A stretch of 64,000 nucleotides of DNA from Geosiphon pyriformis (GCA_016748015.1 JAAOMT010000303.1:1012288-1076287); one strand, 5' to 3'; positions 1 to 12,140 are shown, counted from the first letter of the stretch. Notes: generated by a model from the letters alone, not told the origin. Program-made: numbers and translations.

Positions 1-1
1 G

Positions 2-670
2 ATTCGGCAACTCACGCGCAATGAGCATGATCGACGTGCAAAGGGTAATAGGCAGCGATATAGACATGAGGATGAAAAGATGAAATCAAATAATTCTAAT
101 GTTAATGCTCAATATCCGACGTATGGAGCACAACGCGACCAAGAGTTAGATAAAACTCCTGCGGTTTTTAGTAATAGCTCTTCGAAGGTTCACCAATGGA
201 ACCATTCTAGTAGGGGCTCTACCATGGCCGAAAAAGATCTTGAGCTTAAACGTAATGAAGAGATAACAGAGGATACAATTCAAATTGAGAATAACGTGGA
301 AAGCGATGATTTATCTGGTAACACTAGTCATGAGCTCAAGGGTGAAATTCAAGGCTCACCTAGTAATATCAGCCTTAAGCTCGAGAGCGATATGTCGGCC
401 TCATCTAGTAGCACTAGCCATCACCCTGAGGATTACGGGAAAATGGACAAAAACTTAATTGAGGGTGAAGAAATCCCAAATCACATTAAAGGTAGTGAAG
501 TTCATGAGGTCGAGATCAGAAGGAATATGCTCGGAGGTGCCATAAATTTAAACTCAGAGGGAAAAGTTAATGAAACTTTGGTTTCGATGCCTGATGAAAA
601 ATTACCGACGCACATAGTCATGTCTGGCGAAAGCGCCAAAATCCCACAATATCAAGGAACAGTTAATTAA
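2..670 (+). CDS. 3' part of an unrecognised gene
   Basis: An open frame runs from the left edge to TAA at 668-670 (about 222 codons) and has no stop before its first ATG at 80, so the gene probably begins outside the window. The first visible residues are basic and Arg-rich. The remainder is hydrophilic, rich in Ser, Asn, Glu and Lys, with no membrane segment, Cys/His cluster or catalytic motif that I recognise; it resembles an intrinsically disordered C-terminus. Codon use is balanced and it contains GC-richer words, unlike the AT-saturated transposons to the right. It converges on the prefoldin gene, with 364 bp between the two stops. I do not recognise the family. ATG at 80 could be a real start of a short protein, but the open frame upstream argues against it. 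Confidence 0.6.
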   Translation: MRQLTRNEHDRRAKGNRQRYRHEDEKMKSNNSNVNAQYPTYGAQRDQELDKTPAVFSNSSSKVHQWNHSSRGSTMAEKDLELKRNEEITEDTIQIENNVESDDLSGNTSHELKGEIQGSPSNISLKLESDMSASSSSTSHHPEDYGKMDKNLIEGEEIPNHIKGSEVHEVEIRRNMLGGAINLNSEGKVNETLVSMPDEKLPTHIVMSGESAKIPQYQGTVN

Positions 671-1034
671 TAAATTATACAAGATCCAAGCAAAATGAAT
701 CAGTAACTTTCAAATATAGAAATTTAAATTGTAGAACAAGAACATTTTCATTCTTGCGCGAGCTGTACTTTCAACCCATCTTTTAATCCCTATTAATAAT
801 TCCTGATAAACAGCTGGACTCTTAATTATAGGATTTTTTTAATATTAATCAATATTCTGATACAAAGAAAAACAATGTGAAAGCCTTCTGGCCTTCTTTT
901 ATCTTCCAATTCACAAGCATAGATTTCTTGGAAGGAAAGGTTTATCATTGTCGATCTTATTTTTCAAAACGATCCAAATTATGATATCAACAAAATATCC
1001 TGTTCCAAGTAGAAGATTAATACGTCACCTCTTT
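671..1034. other. convergent intergenic spacer
   Basis: This 364-bp spacer lies between the stop of the left-edge gene and the stop of the prefoldin gene. It is AT-rich and should contain both 3' UTRs. I see no further coding sequence or RNA gene in it. Confidence 0.6.
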
Positions 1035-2252
1035 TCAAACATCTTGTGTATTGGTTTTTGAAAACCTTCGTCTTTTGACATCCCAGTTGTACAAACGTGC
1101 GGTATCTTATGGAAGTAAAGAGCAATTGAGGATTTCAACAATTATAGTTGTAAAATACTCATGAGAGTGGAATCTCAGATTTTAGCTCAGACAAACATAA
1201 TATTTCGAAAAAGTGAGCTTGTACTTCATTCTCATATGAAATCAACAAAAGGATACTGACTTCCATAGTGGTAATTTGTTCACGTAAAAACTCTAAGTCT
1301 TCTAATACATTGTCTAACGTCTTTTTTGCGGTTGTCAGTTTACCTTCTAGAAGCTCTTTGGCCTCTGGTAAAGGATACTCTAACATCACATTTGCCTGTT
1401 TTCAAAATTTTCAGATATAAATTTAAAAAACAAGAGCTTTATAACAAAACAATAGAAAGTCTAGATCGGCTTACACCAAGCCATAGATAAACTGTCTTTG
1501 TGGATCGGACTCTCGCTGCCGCCCAAAGTGTTACATTCAATTCGAATGTGGTTTCTATCGGATCATCGGAATCCTTGGCGCGAAATAGGAGTCATGAGAA
1601 AAACTCATTGAATGTAATTGTGTGGATGTGTATAAGTGAGAGAAATGTAGGTGTTGCAATCACCTGCTTTGTAATCAAATATTCCACTACATTCAAACTC
1701 TTTTTGATTTCGGGTATTTTCATTTCCAAGGTTTTTTTTCGGTTTAAAAAATTAACTTCCATAAACTTATACTTTCTATTTTGAAGGTGTGAAAAAGTGG
1801 TGATAAATTGAAATCACTCAGATTGAATAAGGGTTTATAGTTATGATGGTAACATTGATTTATTGATGCTTTATTATGGGATTAAAAAAGTAGGAATAGC
1901 CAGAGACTTCAGCATCAAGAAAATAAAAATAAATTTTTCAAAGGAGTTTTTACTGGAACATTCTAAAAACCAATCTGTTCTTTGATATTAGTCCCATATC
2001 GCTTCCACAACTTACGCGATAGTTTCTTGGAATTTACTTAATGTCGTTTCTACAGAAGTAACAGACTTGGATACGAATTCACTAACGTTTTCCTACACAA
2101 GTAATAGCAAAAACATTTTAGATTAAAAGATATCAAACCAAATTGCTCAATTGGAAAACTACTACCACAAACTGGACTTTCGGAATACCCCGAGGATTGC
2201 TCTCCAGTACTTGCTCATCTGCAGTCTTCGACTCTATTGTATTGGTAGACAT
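1035..2252 (-). CDS. PAC10: prefoldin subunit 3 (VBP1/Pac10 type)
   Basis: Alpha-type subunit of the hexameric cytosolic prefoldin chaperone, which captures nascent actin and tubulin and passes them to the TRiC/CCT chaperonin. I read six exons on the minus strand: 2252-2166, 2092-2016, 1775-1664, 1573-1475, 1395-1257 and 1105-1035, joined by GT-AG introns, giving 194 residues (human VBP1 has 197). Family blocks appear in order: NPRGIP near residue 19, KYKFME, KIPEIKKSL, then VYLWLGANVMLEYPLPEA across the exon 4/5 join, and YNWDVKRRR near the C-terminus. The N- and C-terminal helices have the heptad pattern expected of the prefoldin coiled coils. ATG at 2252 precedes the conserved block by the usual distance. 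The frame is intact through all joins, so it is probably functional. It is the last host gene before the transposon block. Confidence 0.94.
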
Positions 2253-3229
2253 CTATAAATTAGCACGTTGGTATTAAAAATGTTGGACTAATAGTATAAT
2301 TCAAGAAATTATAAAAAAAACATTAGGCACCTATATATAATTAACTCAAATATGTAAACGTCATTTGTGTATTTATAATTATAAATTCAGGATGAATTTT
2401 TTTCTTTTCTAAATATTATTTTTCAAATTAAAAAACATTTGTTTGAAAAAGAAACTTTTCTATTTAAATAATGTATTATTGTATAATATAATTACACAAG
2501 TATTGTGATATTTTGGAAATCGTCTATTTGTTTTTTTGTTTTTATTATGTTTTAACAAAGTGTAGCTCAATCGCTAACTATGACATAAAATTCAAATAGC
2601 CGCGATTCATGCATTTTTTACATGTGACTAGTCATCCAAGCTATACTCAGTTGAATCTATAGAAGTAAACTTATCCAAAACAGCCATTTTATGCATAATT
2701 GCAACCAAACTACCAGTATTAAAAACCAAACCAGCCAACCATACAGCAGTCTTATTTGCATTTGATTTAATATCAAGTGGTTAAAGCTTTTAAAGAGCAA
2801 CCAATCTATTAAAAGTTTTCTTATTAACAGAAGAATCTGAATTGTTATTAAGCATACTATTGTTATGAATTTGAGTAATAAGTTAATAGATAGCAAAAGA
2901 AAAACTATTAAGAATGATAAAAAAAAATTCAATATACATAATTAGTTTTAAAATTGATTTTTTTTGAAAAATTTAAAAATCTAAAAATAGTTTGTAATTA
3001 TTAACAAGATAATATTACTATTATTATTTTATATCTTTTTTTTAATAATTTTTGTGTTTTTTAATCATTTTTTTATTCAATAAATTATAAAAATAAACAA
3101 ATAGTTTTTTAACTTAATTTTAACAATATAAATTAAAAAATTAAATAAAATATATAAATACTAATAAATAATTTTTTATTTACAGATGTTTAAATATATA
3201 AAAATTGAAAATTGAAAAAAATAACCAAT
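2253..3229. other. AT-rich flank upstream of prefoldin, with a possible LINE tail relic
   Basis: The first 300 bp upstream of the prefoldin ATG should hold its promoter; I see no distinctive element. About 2595-2640 resembles the 3' untranslated end shared by the LINE copies (compare 3340-3375), so a short truncated insertion may be present. The rest is A/T-rich low-complexity sequence. The minus-strand open frame at 2657-2932 is Leu/Ile/Phe-rich by base composition and is not called. Confidence 0.4.
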
Positions 3230-3393
3230 ATAAAAAATATTTTTATTTTTATTTTTATTTTTATTTTTTTTAAACATTTAATGAGTGAAATCCAAACACT
3301 GTCTAGTGCAATACATCATATAAATAATCTAAACTAGGTGTGAATCATGCTCTTTCTACATGTGACCAGTCATTTGAACCAATCAGGACAACA

Positions 3394-6300
3394 CTATACA
3401 CCTATATGAACAGAAACTTCATTATCTATGCCTGAAAAAAACAAACAAGACTTATGAAAACCAATACCAATTGCCTCAGCAACACTCAGCAATCCAATTA
3501 TGCCCACCGACAGCACTGAAGGAAGCCCAGAAATCGAGATAGAAACAGATCTATTATATGGAATAAGCCCATTTTTTTTCATAAAAGCATAATGCTTGAC
3601 ACAAATCAACCAAATGTCTTTCCAAAAAGCATGACTAAACTCATGCACAAAGGCCACAATGGTCTGACTCACTACTCTGGAATCCTTGAAAACAGAGACA
3701 GACTCATGAAACCAATCCTTGAAAACAAAACCTTTGCACAGAGCAGTACTAACCAAAATGTCAGATGAACAAGTTAACAACAGCTGCGAGACAACTAAGA
3801 AAGAATAACCCAGACCAGATCGCACTCCCCAAGCTAATACATAAGAGTTCAACAAATAAGCATGATCACTGGCATTAAATGAACAAAAAAAAGCATAGTC
3901 CAAGACTTTGATATTATCATAAAACAAACACACCACACTAGGGTAATTCTTATTATAAAGCTGTTTAAGTATAACAACAGGAAGCTAATGGTGCAATGCC
4001 TTCATAAAATATGTTCGGAAACCAGCAGTCCACTTGCTAGTAAAGCCCGCAGCCATGTAAGAGTCTGGATGTCATACTAGTAATGATTTGAACCAATCAA
4101 TATCTGCACGCAGACTATCCACCATCATCCATGAACCAGAACCGATTTCCCAATGTGCATGATGGACTGACTGAAAAACATCTTGAACAAAATGCCTAGA
4201 ATTACCAGAAATGACAGTACTACCAATCTTAAAATAGCATTTATTGATAGAATAAGGCAGATTCCAGTTAGAAAGAGCCACAGCTCTGGCCAACTCATTC
4301 GCATGCTCATTGCCTGAAACACCCAAATGATCTTTGACCTTATACCAATTAACATTCAAATTCTTACAATAAATGACGTTCACTATGTGATAATGTTCAA
4401 TCCAACACCAATTTTTAAAATTTGGGTGAACCAACTCCAACTTGCAAGCATCTAAAGCCACTTAACTGTCTGAGAACAAGTTAATCGAGTGAGAAGAAGG
4501 GACACACTTGAGAGCTAGAACAATGGCCTGCAACTCTGTTAAGGTAGAAGACATCAAACCAGAAACTCCCACACCCAAATCCATACTAATGTTCTCAAAA
4601 AAAACAGCAGCCCCAGCTTTCATATCAACAGATCCCAAGCCACTCAAAAATCCATCCATATAGACAGAAAGGTGACCAATATCAGAACACAACAAATTGG
4701 CACTAATAGCACTAAACCCACAAGAATGAAGAATATTTGAAGAGTTGTCATCATCCAAAGACAAAAAAATAGACAAAAAGAGAGGACACACCACCAAGAA
4801 ATCAAACAAAAAGCTCAAACCAGGCAGGAACTGGACCACATGGGTCCAACTGCTTCCACTGCTTGAAGGTTTTCCAATCAAAAATAGCTCCATTTTGGTC
4901 AAGCAGCTGGTCCATGAAGGCAATCCCATAATGCCAAAGTGAAGAAACACACTTAAAATAGGTTGATTCATCAAGAACACAAGACATAGAAGTTCTATCC
5001 TGATGACAAAAAGCATCGGTCAGGGAGCCACCCAAGGACAAATTACTTCTAGAAAAAATGCGCATCATACCAGCCAGAAAATTATTCAGAGGATTGATCT
5101 TAACATAAACTGGGTATTGCAAAGGGTAAAGTAAATGCCAGCAGAGGACCTGAAGATTATGTAACTGGTGAAAGAATAAATGACCCAAAATACCAATAGA
5201 GTTCGTGAAAGAAATGACCAAAACCAACTTATTCTCAGCCTGAATCTGCTCAAAAGTCTTCAAACTGTACAGAAAAAGATAATGAATTGCATCACTAGAG
5301 AAATCATATGGCAGGCCAGACTTAAATTTCAAGTCCTTACAAATTAGAGTGTCCTATTTCTCACAAACACTAACAGGAACATAACTGAATTGTGTTCTAT
5401 AACCAATGATAGAAAAGAGGACTGCCAAAACCAAATATGAAAACTGCTTATCAGATACTGCCTTCTTGAAGACCAAATTAGCAAAAAACCAGATATCAGA
5501 ATGTGCTTTAGCCAAGCTGGGTTTGGAAAGACCCTCAGTCAACAGATAGATTCCTAAATAGTGATGTGATTCTCCTCTCTTGGCAATATAAATAGGTAAT
5601 TCACTGATCAACAGGGAAGGATCTGCAATCTTACAATTGATGAAAATGGCCACAGTTTTATCATTATTAATTGAAATATTATTGATATCAAAAAATTCAC
5701 TAGCAACATTGAGAATGTGCTGTGTAGCACTTTGACTGTTGCCAACCTATATAGTATTATCAACAAAAGCACCTATAGTGGAAAAAAAGAAGAGACCAGC
5801 CCGAGATTTAACATGACCACATCCAGAAATAAAGTAAGAATTCAACTTATATCCACACCCATCCACCTGTCTCTTGACCTTACACAGAAAAAGATCATAA
5901 AATATGTGCCAAAGAAGTGGCAAAAACACCTCTCTCTGGTCCAAGCTGTCATGTACTCTGTATTCATCCGTCAAACCAAAATCTGTCATAATCCTATTAA
6001 CATAATTATTATGAATACCACCAAAAAACCTAATGAACCTGCTACACATCTTTATCCTAACCAAACTGTTTTGAAGATGCTTCCACCCAACAAAATCATA
6101 AGCCTTCCGCATGTTCTATAAGACCAACCAGAGTTTACAACCCTTCTCTAAAGCATTTTCAACCACTTAACCAATGGCAAAAATGGGTAATTGTGTCATT
6201 GTACCCCTTAGAACCAAAAAATTGTCCCCATGCAAAACATCAAAAGTATTATATGTTGATGAGATTCTATCTGAAAGAATTTTGGAAAGAATCTTGTAGG

Positions 6301-8071
6301 CAGTTTTAATCAAGGCAATAGGTCGGGTGTTCATGAGAACTCCATCCCATTCATATGGTTTAGAAATCATCAAGACCCAAGCTTTTTTCTAAGCATTGGG
6401 TACTGATTTGCAGATCAAACAAGAATTCAAAAGCACCAAAAACATATCCAAAACTGATTTATCACAATGTTTCTAGAGTTCATTCAAAATCCCAGAGAGA
6501 CCAGCAGCTTTACTCTCAGGAAAATTAGAAACCACACCAAGCAACTCATCAATACTAACAGAACACATCATGCCAGAAAAGACATCATTGAAAACATACT
6601 CCAGAAGCCAGTATTGACAAGACCATTTATCTGAGATATTAGACATCACTCTGCACTTCCTGGTCCAACCTTCCATGATCCCATCCATCCTTAATTTAAC
6701 TAGGCTTGGCTTCAATACTAATTTGTTACTTACTACCAGATAATCCAGTACCACCTTGTGAAAGAGGCACTCCAAAACACTCCTGATGGTGTAACTCTTG
6801 TCTGATCCAAAGCTTTCCATTCTTTTATTAATAGCCACTTTGATACATGCTTCTTCAGCATGCCTGAATTCCAGCAACTTAGAAGAGCAGTAAAATTTCC
6901 TTACCTTAACCAGAGCTGAGTGAATCATGTCAAAATTGGAATCTAAAAGAAATAAAGACTTTATCACTGATGCACTATTAGCATCAATCCCACACCATGT
7001 ATCCAACAGTGAAGCAAATTTCACACTAAAGACCAAGCAAGAAGCCTTAACCAGCTTAGACACTAGCAACTCCAGCTTATGAAACCTTGAAGAATCTCTG
7101 GTGAAAACCCCATCAAAATTCTTGAACCATTTCTTCCTAAATATCTCATGTGTTGAAAGAGTCATTATCTTGTACAAAACATTCCACATAACATCCAAAT
7201 CTGAGAAATGTACAGCAGTAGTGAACTCATTGGCAAACATTCCAGCATTGGCTGAAGTGGCATTTTTAAAATCATTTTATTTACTGTCATTAGCACCTCT
7301 GAAATCAAACTTCCAATAATCCCTATTAGCCTGCCTATGAAAGGAGTTTAACTGAGTATCCAGCAGATCACTCAGGCCTACAGAAACAGAAACTGCCTAA
7401 TGATCAGTGTTGAAATGTTTATTTACATCCACAACATTGCAATCCACTACTGCATTGACCAAATTAAATGAAACTAGCATGAAATTAATTGTTTTTTTCA
7501 CACTCCTCAAATTTTTCCATGTAGGTCTTTTCACTACTGGGCTACCTGACAAAGAGTTGATCAGTTCCAAGTCAAGACATCTTTTAAAACTTGCACTCTT
7601 ATGCAAACTGTTCTTATTGAAATTACCACCCAAAACAACGAAAGAAGATTCATTAACAGCCTTAGCAATAAGAGAGTTGACTTTACCAGTCTGAGAGAAC
7701 CAAACCACCAGAGAAGCACCAGCATAAAACCCCAAAATAAACACAGAAAGTTTATTCTTAAAAAGCAGCTTAATGGACAGGAGCTGACCAGGCACCTCAG
7801 AAACTTTGCACACATGTTTTGCCAAAGAAATGTCCATGACAATCACAATACCAAAGCCCATATGTCCAGAATTCAATCCAGAGGTAAACACCCAGAAACC
7901 ATCAAACTTATTCATGATCCATGGGTGAATTTTACCCTTTAACTTGGTCTCAGTAACAATAGAAATCAAATTGTTCAACTCCTTATGTCAACAAATAATA
8001 TCATTCTGTTTTACAAGATTGTTTATGCCCCTTACATTGCACATGGCAATCTTCCAAACTAAAACACTCAT
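3394..8071 (-). pseudogene. LINE A ORF2: endonuclease, reverse transcriptase, RNase H
   Basis: The ATG at 8071 overlaps the ORF1 stop (TAATG). Domains in order: APE-like endonuclease 7978-7397 with TETKL, GGNFN (usual GDFN) and a terminal TDH; a linker 7240-6473; reverse transcriptase 6373-5350 with a motif A region (MRKAYDFVGW), a motif B region (LPLLW) and the catalytic box FVDN, where the family has two Asp; RNase H about 4700-4280 with MDG, TELQAI, FSDS and DHLGVSGNEHA; then a C-terminal region ending at the stop at 3394. Damage: in-frame stops at about 8006, 5748, 5345, 4466 and 4074, readable as former Trp (TGG) or Gln (CAA) codons, and a frameshift near 4800-4830. A Cys/His cluster after RNase H is also damaged: near 3925, CLFY-type sequence stands where a Cys pair is expected. 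Confidence 0.9.
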
Positions 8072-9997
8072 TAAGAAGTAAAAGCAGTCAACGAACCCAA
8101 ACCTGAACACAAACAGTCCAGTTTTTCCAAAACAGACTTAACTGAAACTTCTAAAGCCACTATTTTGGATTCCAAACCACCAACTTTGGTAGTCAAAACT
8201 TTAGAATTACTTGAACTTATGGCAGTAGTTGTATCATTGACAACCAGAGGAGAAAGGGTGGAGACCATTGATTCACCATCCAAAATCATATTTGAATCCA
8301 AACCAGGAGCCACAGTTACAAGAACCTTAGAAAAAGAAACACCAGATGCAGCTGCCAAGAGCACCAATTCCAAAGAACCCAATTTCACCAAAATACCAGA
8401 AACCTGGTTAGCCAAAAGTTCTAGAAAACATTCCAGAAAAGCCAAATGACCATACAAGTCATGAGTACCAGGCAGAGCAGAAGTGAATAGAGAGTTCTCA
8501 GCAGCAAAGAATGGGGCAGCACCAAAAGAAACCAAGAAAGCAACATGAGAAGATAAACCACCAGCTACTTGAGCCCAAGTTTTACCACCAAAGGAAACTG
8601 GATGTGCAATAAGAGCTTGCTTTTTCTTATAAATACCAGCCAGACAGACCCAATCTTGATCAGTTATCACCCACTTCTCATGAATTTCAGAAATTCCACC
8701 AGATGAACATGCATTAGAGATGTAACCAAATTGTTTACACTTGGTGCAACAAGCCAAAGAAAGACCAGTTCAATGCAAATTCACACTTTTATAAACTGGA
8801 ACAGAACCAATAGCAGCCAATTTGGATGCCTTATCCTCAAAACAGACCACTGCACATCTATTATGAACATATGAATTCGGATTGCAACCAATAAAACAAG
8901 TTCTCCCACCATATGATTCCAACAAATTTGACAAATCATGAGCAGTAGTACCAACAGAAAAAGTGTAAAGCAAAGTTCAATGCTGGTCTCTTAATACCCA
9001 TGAAATTTTATCATCTACTACCAAGACCATGTGCACCAAATCTTTTCCCATGAAAACTGACCATTTAAACACAACCAAACTGGCAACATTTGCTGACTTA
9101 AACTCAACCAAGGCCTTCTATCAAAGCCCAATCAATTACATTCTAACAGAAATTATCTTACCAAACTTGGAAAAAACTGATTCTACAGCCAATTTGGGAA
9201 GATTGACTGGAATTTCCTTAACTATTACTTCCCAATTTGTGCATTTGTTAACCTGCCTAACATCATTATTCATCACAATTTTCTCACGAATTGCCAATTC
9301 TTTAGCCTTTTTTAGACTCAATTCAGACATAAAGGAGGATTTGATGATCCCAGGAAATTTTGAGGGAGTGGAAGCCCCTCCAAAACCATCAATTTTATAA
9401 AAAATTTTTTGATTGAAATTAATTTATTACCATTAGTTTTTCCAGGCACAGCAGCCAAATCCATGTTCAAAGCAAATAATTTAACTAGCTTGAAGCTATA
9501 TCTCTTCGGAACACATGATTTGGCTAACAGCAGCTGATTAGACCCAGCAAATTTGGACTTAGGAAGCACCAACTCAGCATCATTGTCACTCAAGTTTTTG
9601 AAAAAAGGCATTTTCAGCAGTGGTCTCAAAACATAGATTCTTGTTCATGTTTTTTTAGAAGTCATATTGTCTACCATGTTATCAGTCTCAGAAGCATTGG
9701 AATCTATGTAACTAGTCTCTTCAGTTACCAAGTTGCCCATGTTCTCAATGTTAGTAAAACATGTTTAGGAAGAGGTCCAGCCAATGAGTTCATCACAACT
9801 CCAGTAACATCAGATTTTTTCGATTTTTTTTTGTATAAAAGATTCCGAGTGTATACACTCTCAACTTGCACTTTCTTTTTAGTTTCAGACCAGAATTCCA
9901 ACTTAGTTAAACTAGTACCAGAACCACCAGCAGAAGAGCCTACTGGTTCTATTGCAACAAAATTGGGTATGTTGAAAGAAATAACTGAAGGTAACAA
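8071..9997 (-). pseudogene. LINE A ORF1, gag-like RNA-binding protein
   Basis: ORF1 of LINE A, broken into segments at 9997-9725, 9629-9318, 9330-9136, 8973-8770 and 8757-8071. It would bind the element RNA. The middle part (about 9300-9000) has a VIVKEIP... FSKFGKIISV pattern that looks like an RRM beta strand and RNP region. A zinc knuckle follows at about 8750-8710: CTKCKQFGYISNAC keeps three Cys but has Tyr where the knuckle His is expected, a CAT-to-TAT type change. The C-terminal part has FGGKTWAQVAGG and ends with a KVGGLESK...ALEVSV coiled-coil-like stretch. The stop before the knuckle (about 8766) fits TGG to TGA, and the one near 8975 fits CGA to TGA. It ends TAA at 8073-8071, sharing its last A with the ORF2 ATG. 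Confidence 0.82.
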
Positions 9998-10110
9998 GGA
10001 GAAAGGAAAAAGGAAAAAGCTAAATCTTCAGCAATACAAATGCTTTCTTCATGATCAGGGGATTGATGAGAGAAAAAAAAGTATTTTTATTATTTAAACT
10101 TTATATTTTT

Positions 10111-10224
10111 TTATAATTAAAAAAGATTAATAATTACTATTTAAAAATAAGGTGGCTAATTATATAATATTAAATAATTAATATATATAATATTAATAAA
10201 AACTATAATTTTTAATTATTATAA
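10111..10224 (-). repeat. decayed fragment of a Ty3-1 family LTR
   Basis: This stretch matches, in reverse complement, the first 110 or so bases of the Ty3-1 LTR (21348-21460). The word AAGGTGGCTAATTATAT at 10150-10166 is the clearest anchor, followed by AATTAATAAAAACTAT-like sequence. Almost every difference is C to T or G to A. It abuts the 5' end of LINE A and no internal Ty3 sequence is recognisable next to it, so it is a truncated or solo LTR end. Confidence 0.7.
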
Positions 10225-10799
10225 TATTTTACTAAATATTACAATTTAATAAAAATCTTAATTATTATTAAAGCAGCTAAACAAAATATTTTGACAATAT
10301 TTTTTTAATTATTAATAATAAAAAACTGTTTTTAATAATTTTTAAATCATTTTTTTTATTTTTAATTAATAATTTTTTAATTAAAGTTCTTTTTAAAAAA
10401 CATATTAAAATTAATTCTAATATTGTTTTTATTTATTTTAAAAGTTTCAAAGTTTTTAATAATAAACTAATTAATAAACTAATTTTTTTTGCTTTTATTA
10501 TTATTATTACTATTATTATTTTACAAATGGTCAAAAAAACCAAAAATTCTAAAAACAGTAATAATTACTTATATATATTATTATATAAATTTTTTGGTAA
10601 TTTTAGATAAAATTTTAAATAAAATATTTTTAATAGTATTTAGTTTTTTTTTAATATAAACAATAATAACAATATATTTTTTATAATAAACAAAGATTAA
10701 TTATTAATTGTATAATTAAATATAATATCTTTTAACAAATTATTGTTAATTTTAAAAACAAAACAAGACATATGTTTTTACTTAATTTTTTATTATTAT
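10225..10799. other. A/T-saturated spacer between LINE A and LINE B
   Basis: Almost pure A and T with scattered short TTA/ATT runs; a TTATTATTATTATTGC run at about 10788-10804 is the probable tail of LINE B. I cannot recognise any gene. It may contain older transposon DNA beyond recognition. Confidence 0.4.
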
Positions 10800-12140
10800 T
10801 ATTGCTTAATGAATGAAATCCAAACACTGCCTAGTTCTATACATTAAGAAAATGATCTATACTAGATGTAAATCATGCACTTTCTATACATAACCAGCCA
10901 TTCAGGCTGATCAAAACAACACTATACAGCTATATAAACCAAAACCAAATTACTTATGCCAAAAAGAAAGAAACCAGACTGGCAAAAGCCAAAACGCAAG
11001 CCAAAAGTCTCATTGATGCTGAGTAATTTAACCACACCAGTAAAAAGTTCCGAAACCAAACTAGAAGCCGAAATAAGAGCTGAATCATCAAGAGAAATCA
11101 ACCCATTCTTTTTCATATAGGCATGATGTTTAGCACAGATCAACCAGATATCTTTCTAAAAAGCAAGACTAAAAAAATGCACAAATCTAACAACTTCTAG
11201 ACTAGCAATCTTGGAATTATAAAAGATGAACACAGTTTCATGAAACCAACTATCAAAGACAAAGCTCTTATAAAAAGCCATAGACACAGGATGACAACAA
11301 CTACAACACACTTGAAGAAGAATAAGAGAAACCAGAAAGTGACTTCCAAGAATTTACATGGAAGTCCAACAACTAACACCAAGCAGAATCATCAATTTTA
11401 TAAAAAAACACATGATCTGATATCTCCACATTACTGCAATATAAACACAAAACACTAAGATAGAGTCTATTATAGAGGTGCTTCTAAACGGCTACAGACA
11501 AGCAATGATGCAAAGCTTTCATAAAATAAGTATGTGCATTAGCTAAGGGCCTGCTAGTAAAACCAGCAGCCATGTATAAATCAAGATGCCACACCAATGA
11601 AGAGCAGAGCCAATTAATCTCAGAAAACAAACTACTTGCCAAAAACTTAGAACCAGAACCAACTTCCCAATATGCACAACAAATAAAACAAAAAACATTA
11701 TGAACAAAGTGTCAAGAATTGCCAGAAATAATACTACTATTAGCCATCAAGAAATGTTCACTCAAGTAAAAGGGAAGAAACTAACCAGAGAAAAAAACAG
11801 TACCAGTGATCATGTTAGCACACTCATTTCCTAAAATGCCAGAGTAACCCTTTATCTTGTGTCAACTTACTTTCAGATTCTTATCATGAATAACATTAAC
11901 AACATGCTGACACTCAACCCAATACTAATTATAAAAATCAAGATGAATCAGATCTAATTCCGATCTACAAGCATTCAAGACAGACTGACTATCTGAGTAC
12001 AAGTGAACAGAGCTAAATGAAGGAACACACTCCAAGGTCAATGCAATAGCTTGTATTTCAGCCAAAGTAGATAACATTAACCCTAACACACCAATACCCA
12101 AACCCAAATTAATGTCTTCAAAAAAAGCAACAGTGCTAGC
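10800..12140 (-). mobile_element. LINE B, 3' end segment
   Basis: Aligns by eye with LINE A 3290-4620: the shared 3' UTR (ATGAAATCCAAACACTG at 10811-10827) is followed by the C-terminal ORF2 region (KHHAYMKKNGLI at about 11130, ending in SVYIAV-like sequence) and RNase H (ALTLECVPSF, YSDSQ at about 12080-11990). Frames are broken by stops. The match ends near 12140, about 1 kb of the equivalent LINE sequence is missing, and the next LINE B segment begins near 18095. Confidence 0.82.

Larger units (their letters stand above)
3230..10080 (-). mobile_element. LINE A, near full-length non-LTR retrotransposon
   Basis: A 6.8-kb non-LTR element reading right to left: a short leader near 10080, ORF1 (gag-like), ORF2 (endonuclease, reverse transcriptase, RNase H, C-terminal region), a 3' UTR, and a terminal run of five or so TAAAA units at about 3241-3270 that serves as its tail. 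No LTRs flank it. The gene order matches APE-endonuclease LINEs with an RNase H domain, and the protein blocks resemble a family abundant in arbuscular mycorrhizal fungi. It is inactive: stops interrupt both reading frames and there is one frameshift near 4800-4830. Nearly all stops fit TGG or CGA/CAA codons changed by a transition. It is the youngest-looking LINE here; LINE B, C and D are progressively more AT-saturated relatives in the same orientation. Confidence 0.9.

Noticed and set aside
1500-1784. 94-codon plus-strand frame
   Set aside because: Antisense to prefoldin exons 3 and 4, which join in frame with a conserved product.
2657-2932. 91-codon minus-strand frame that looks like a membrane protein
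   Set aside because: Its Leu/Ile/Phe content follows from T-rich composition on that strand; no conserved motif.
7601-7942. plus-strand frames of 95-113 codons across 7407-7942
   Set aside because: Antisense to the LINE A endonuclease, which has family motifs on the minus strand.
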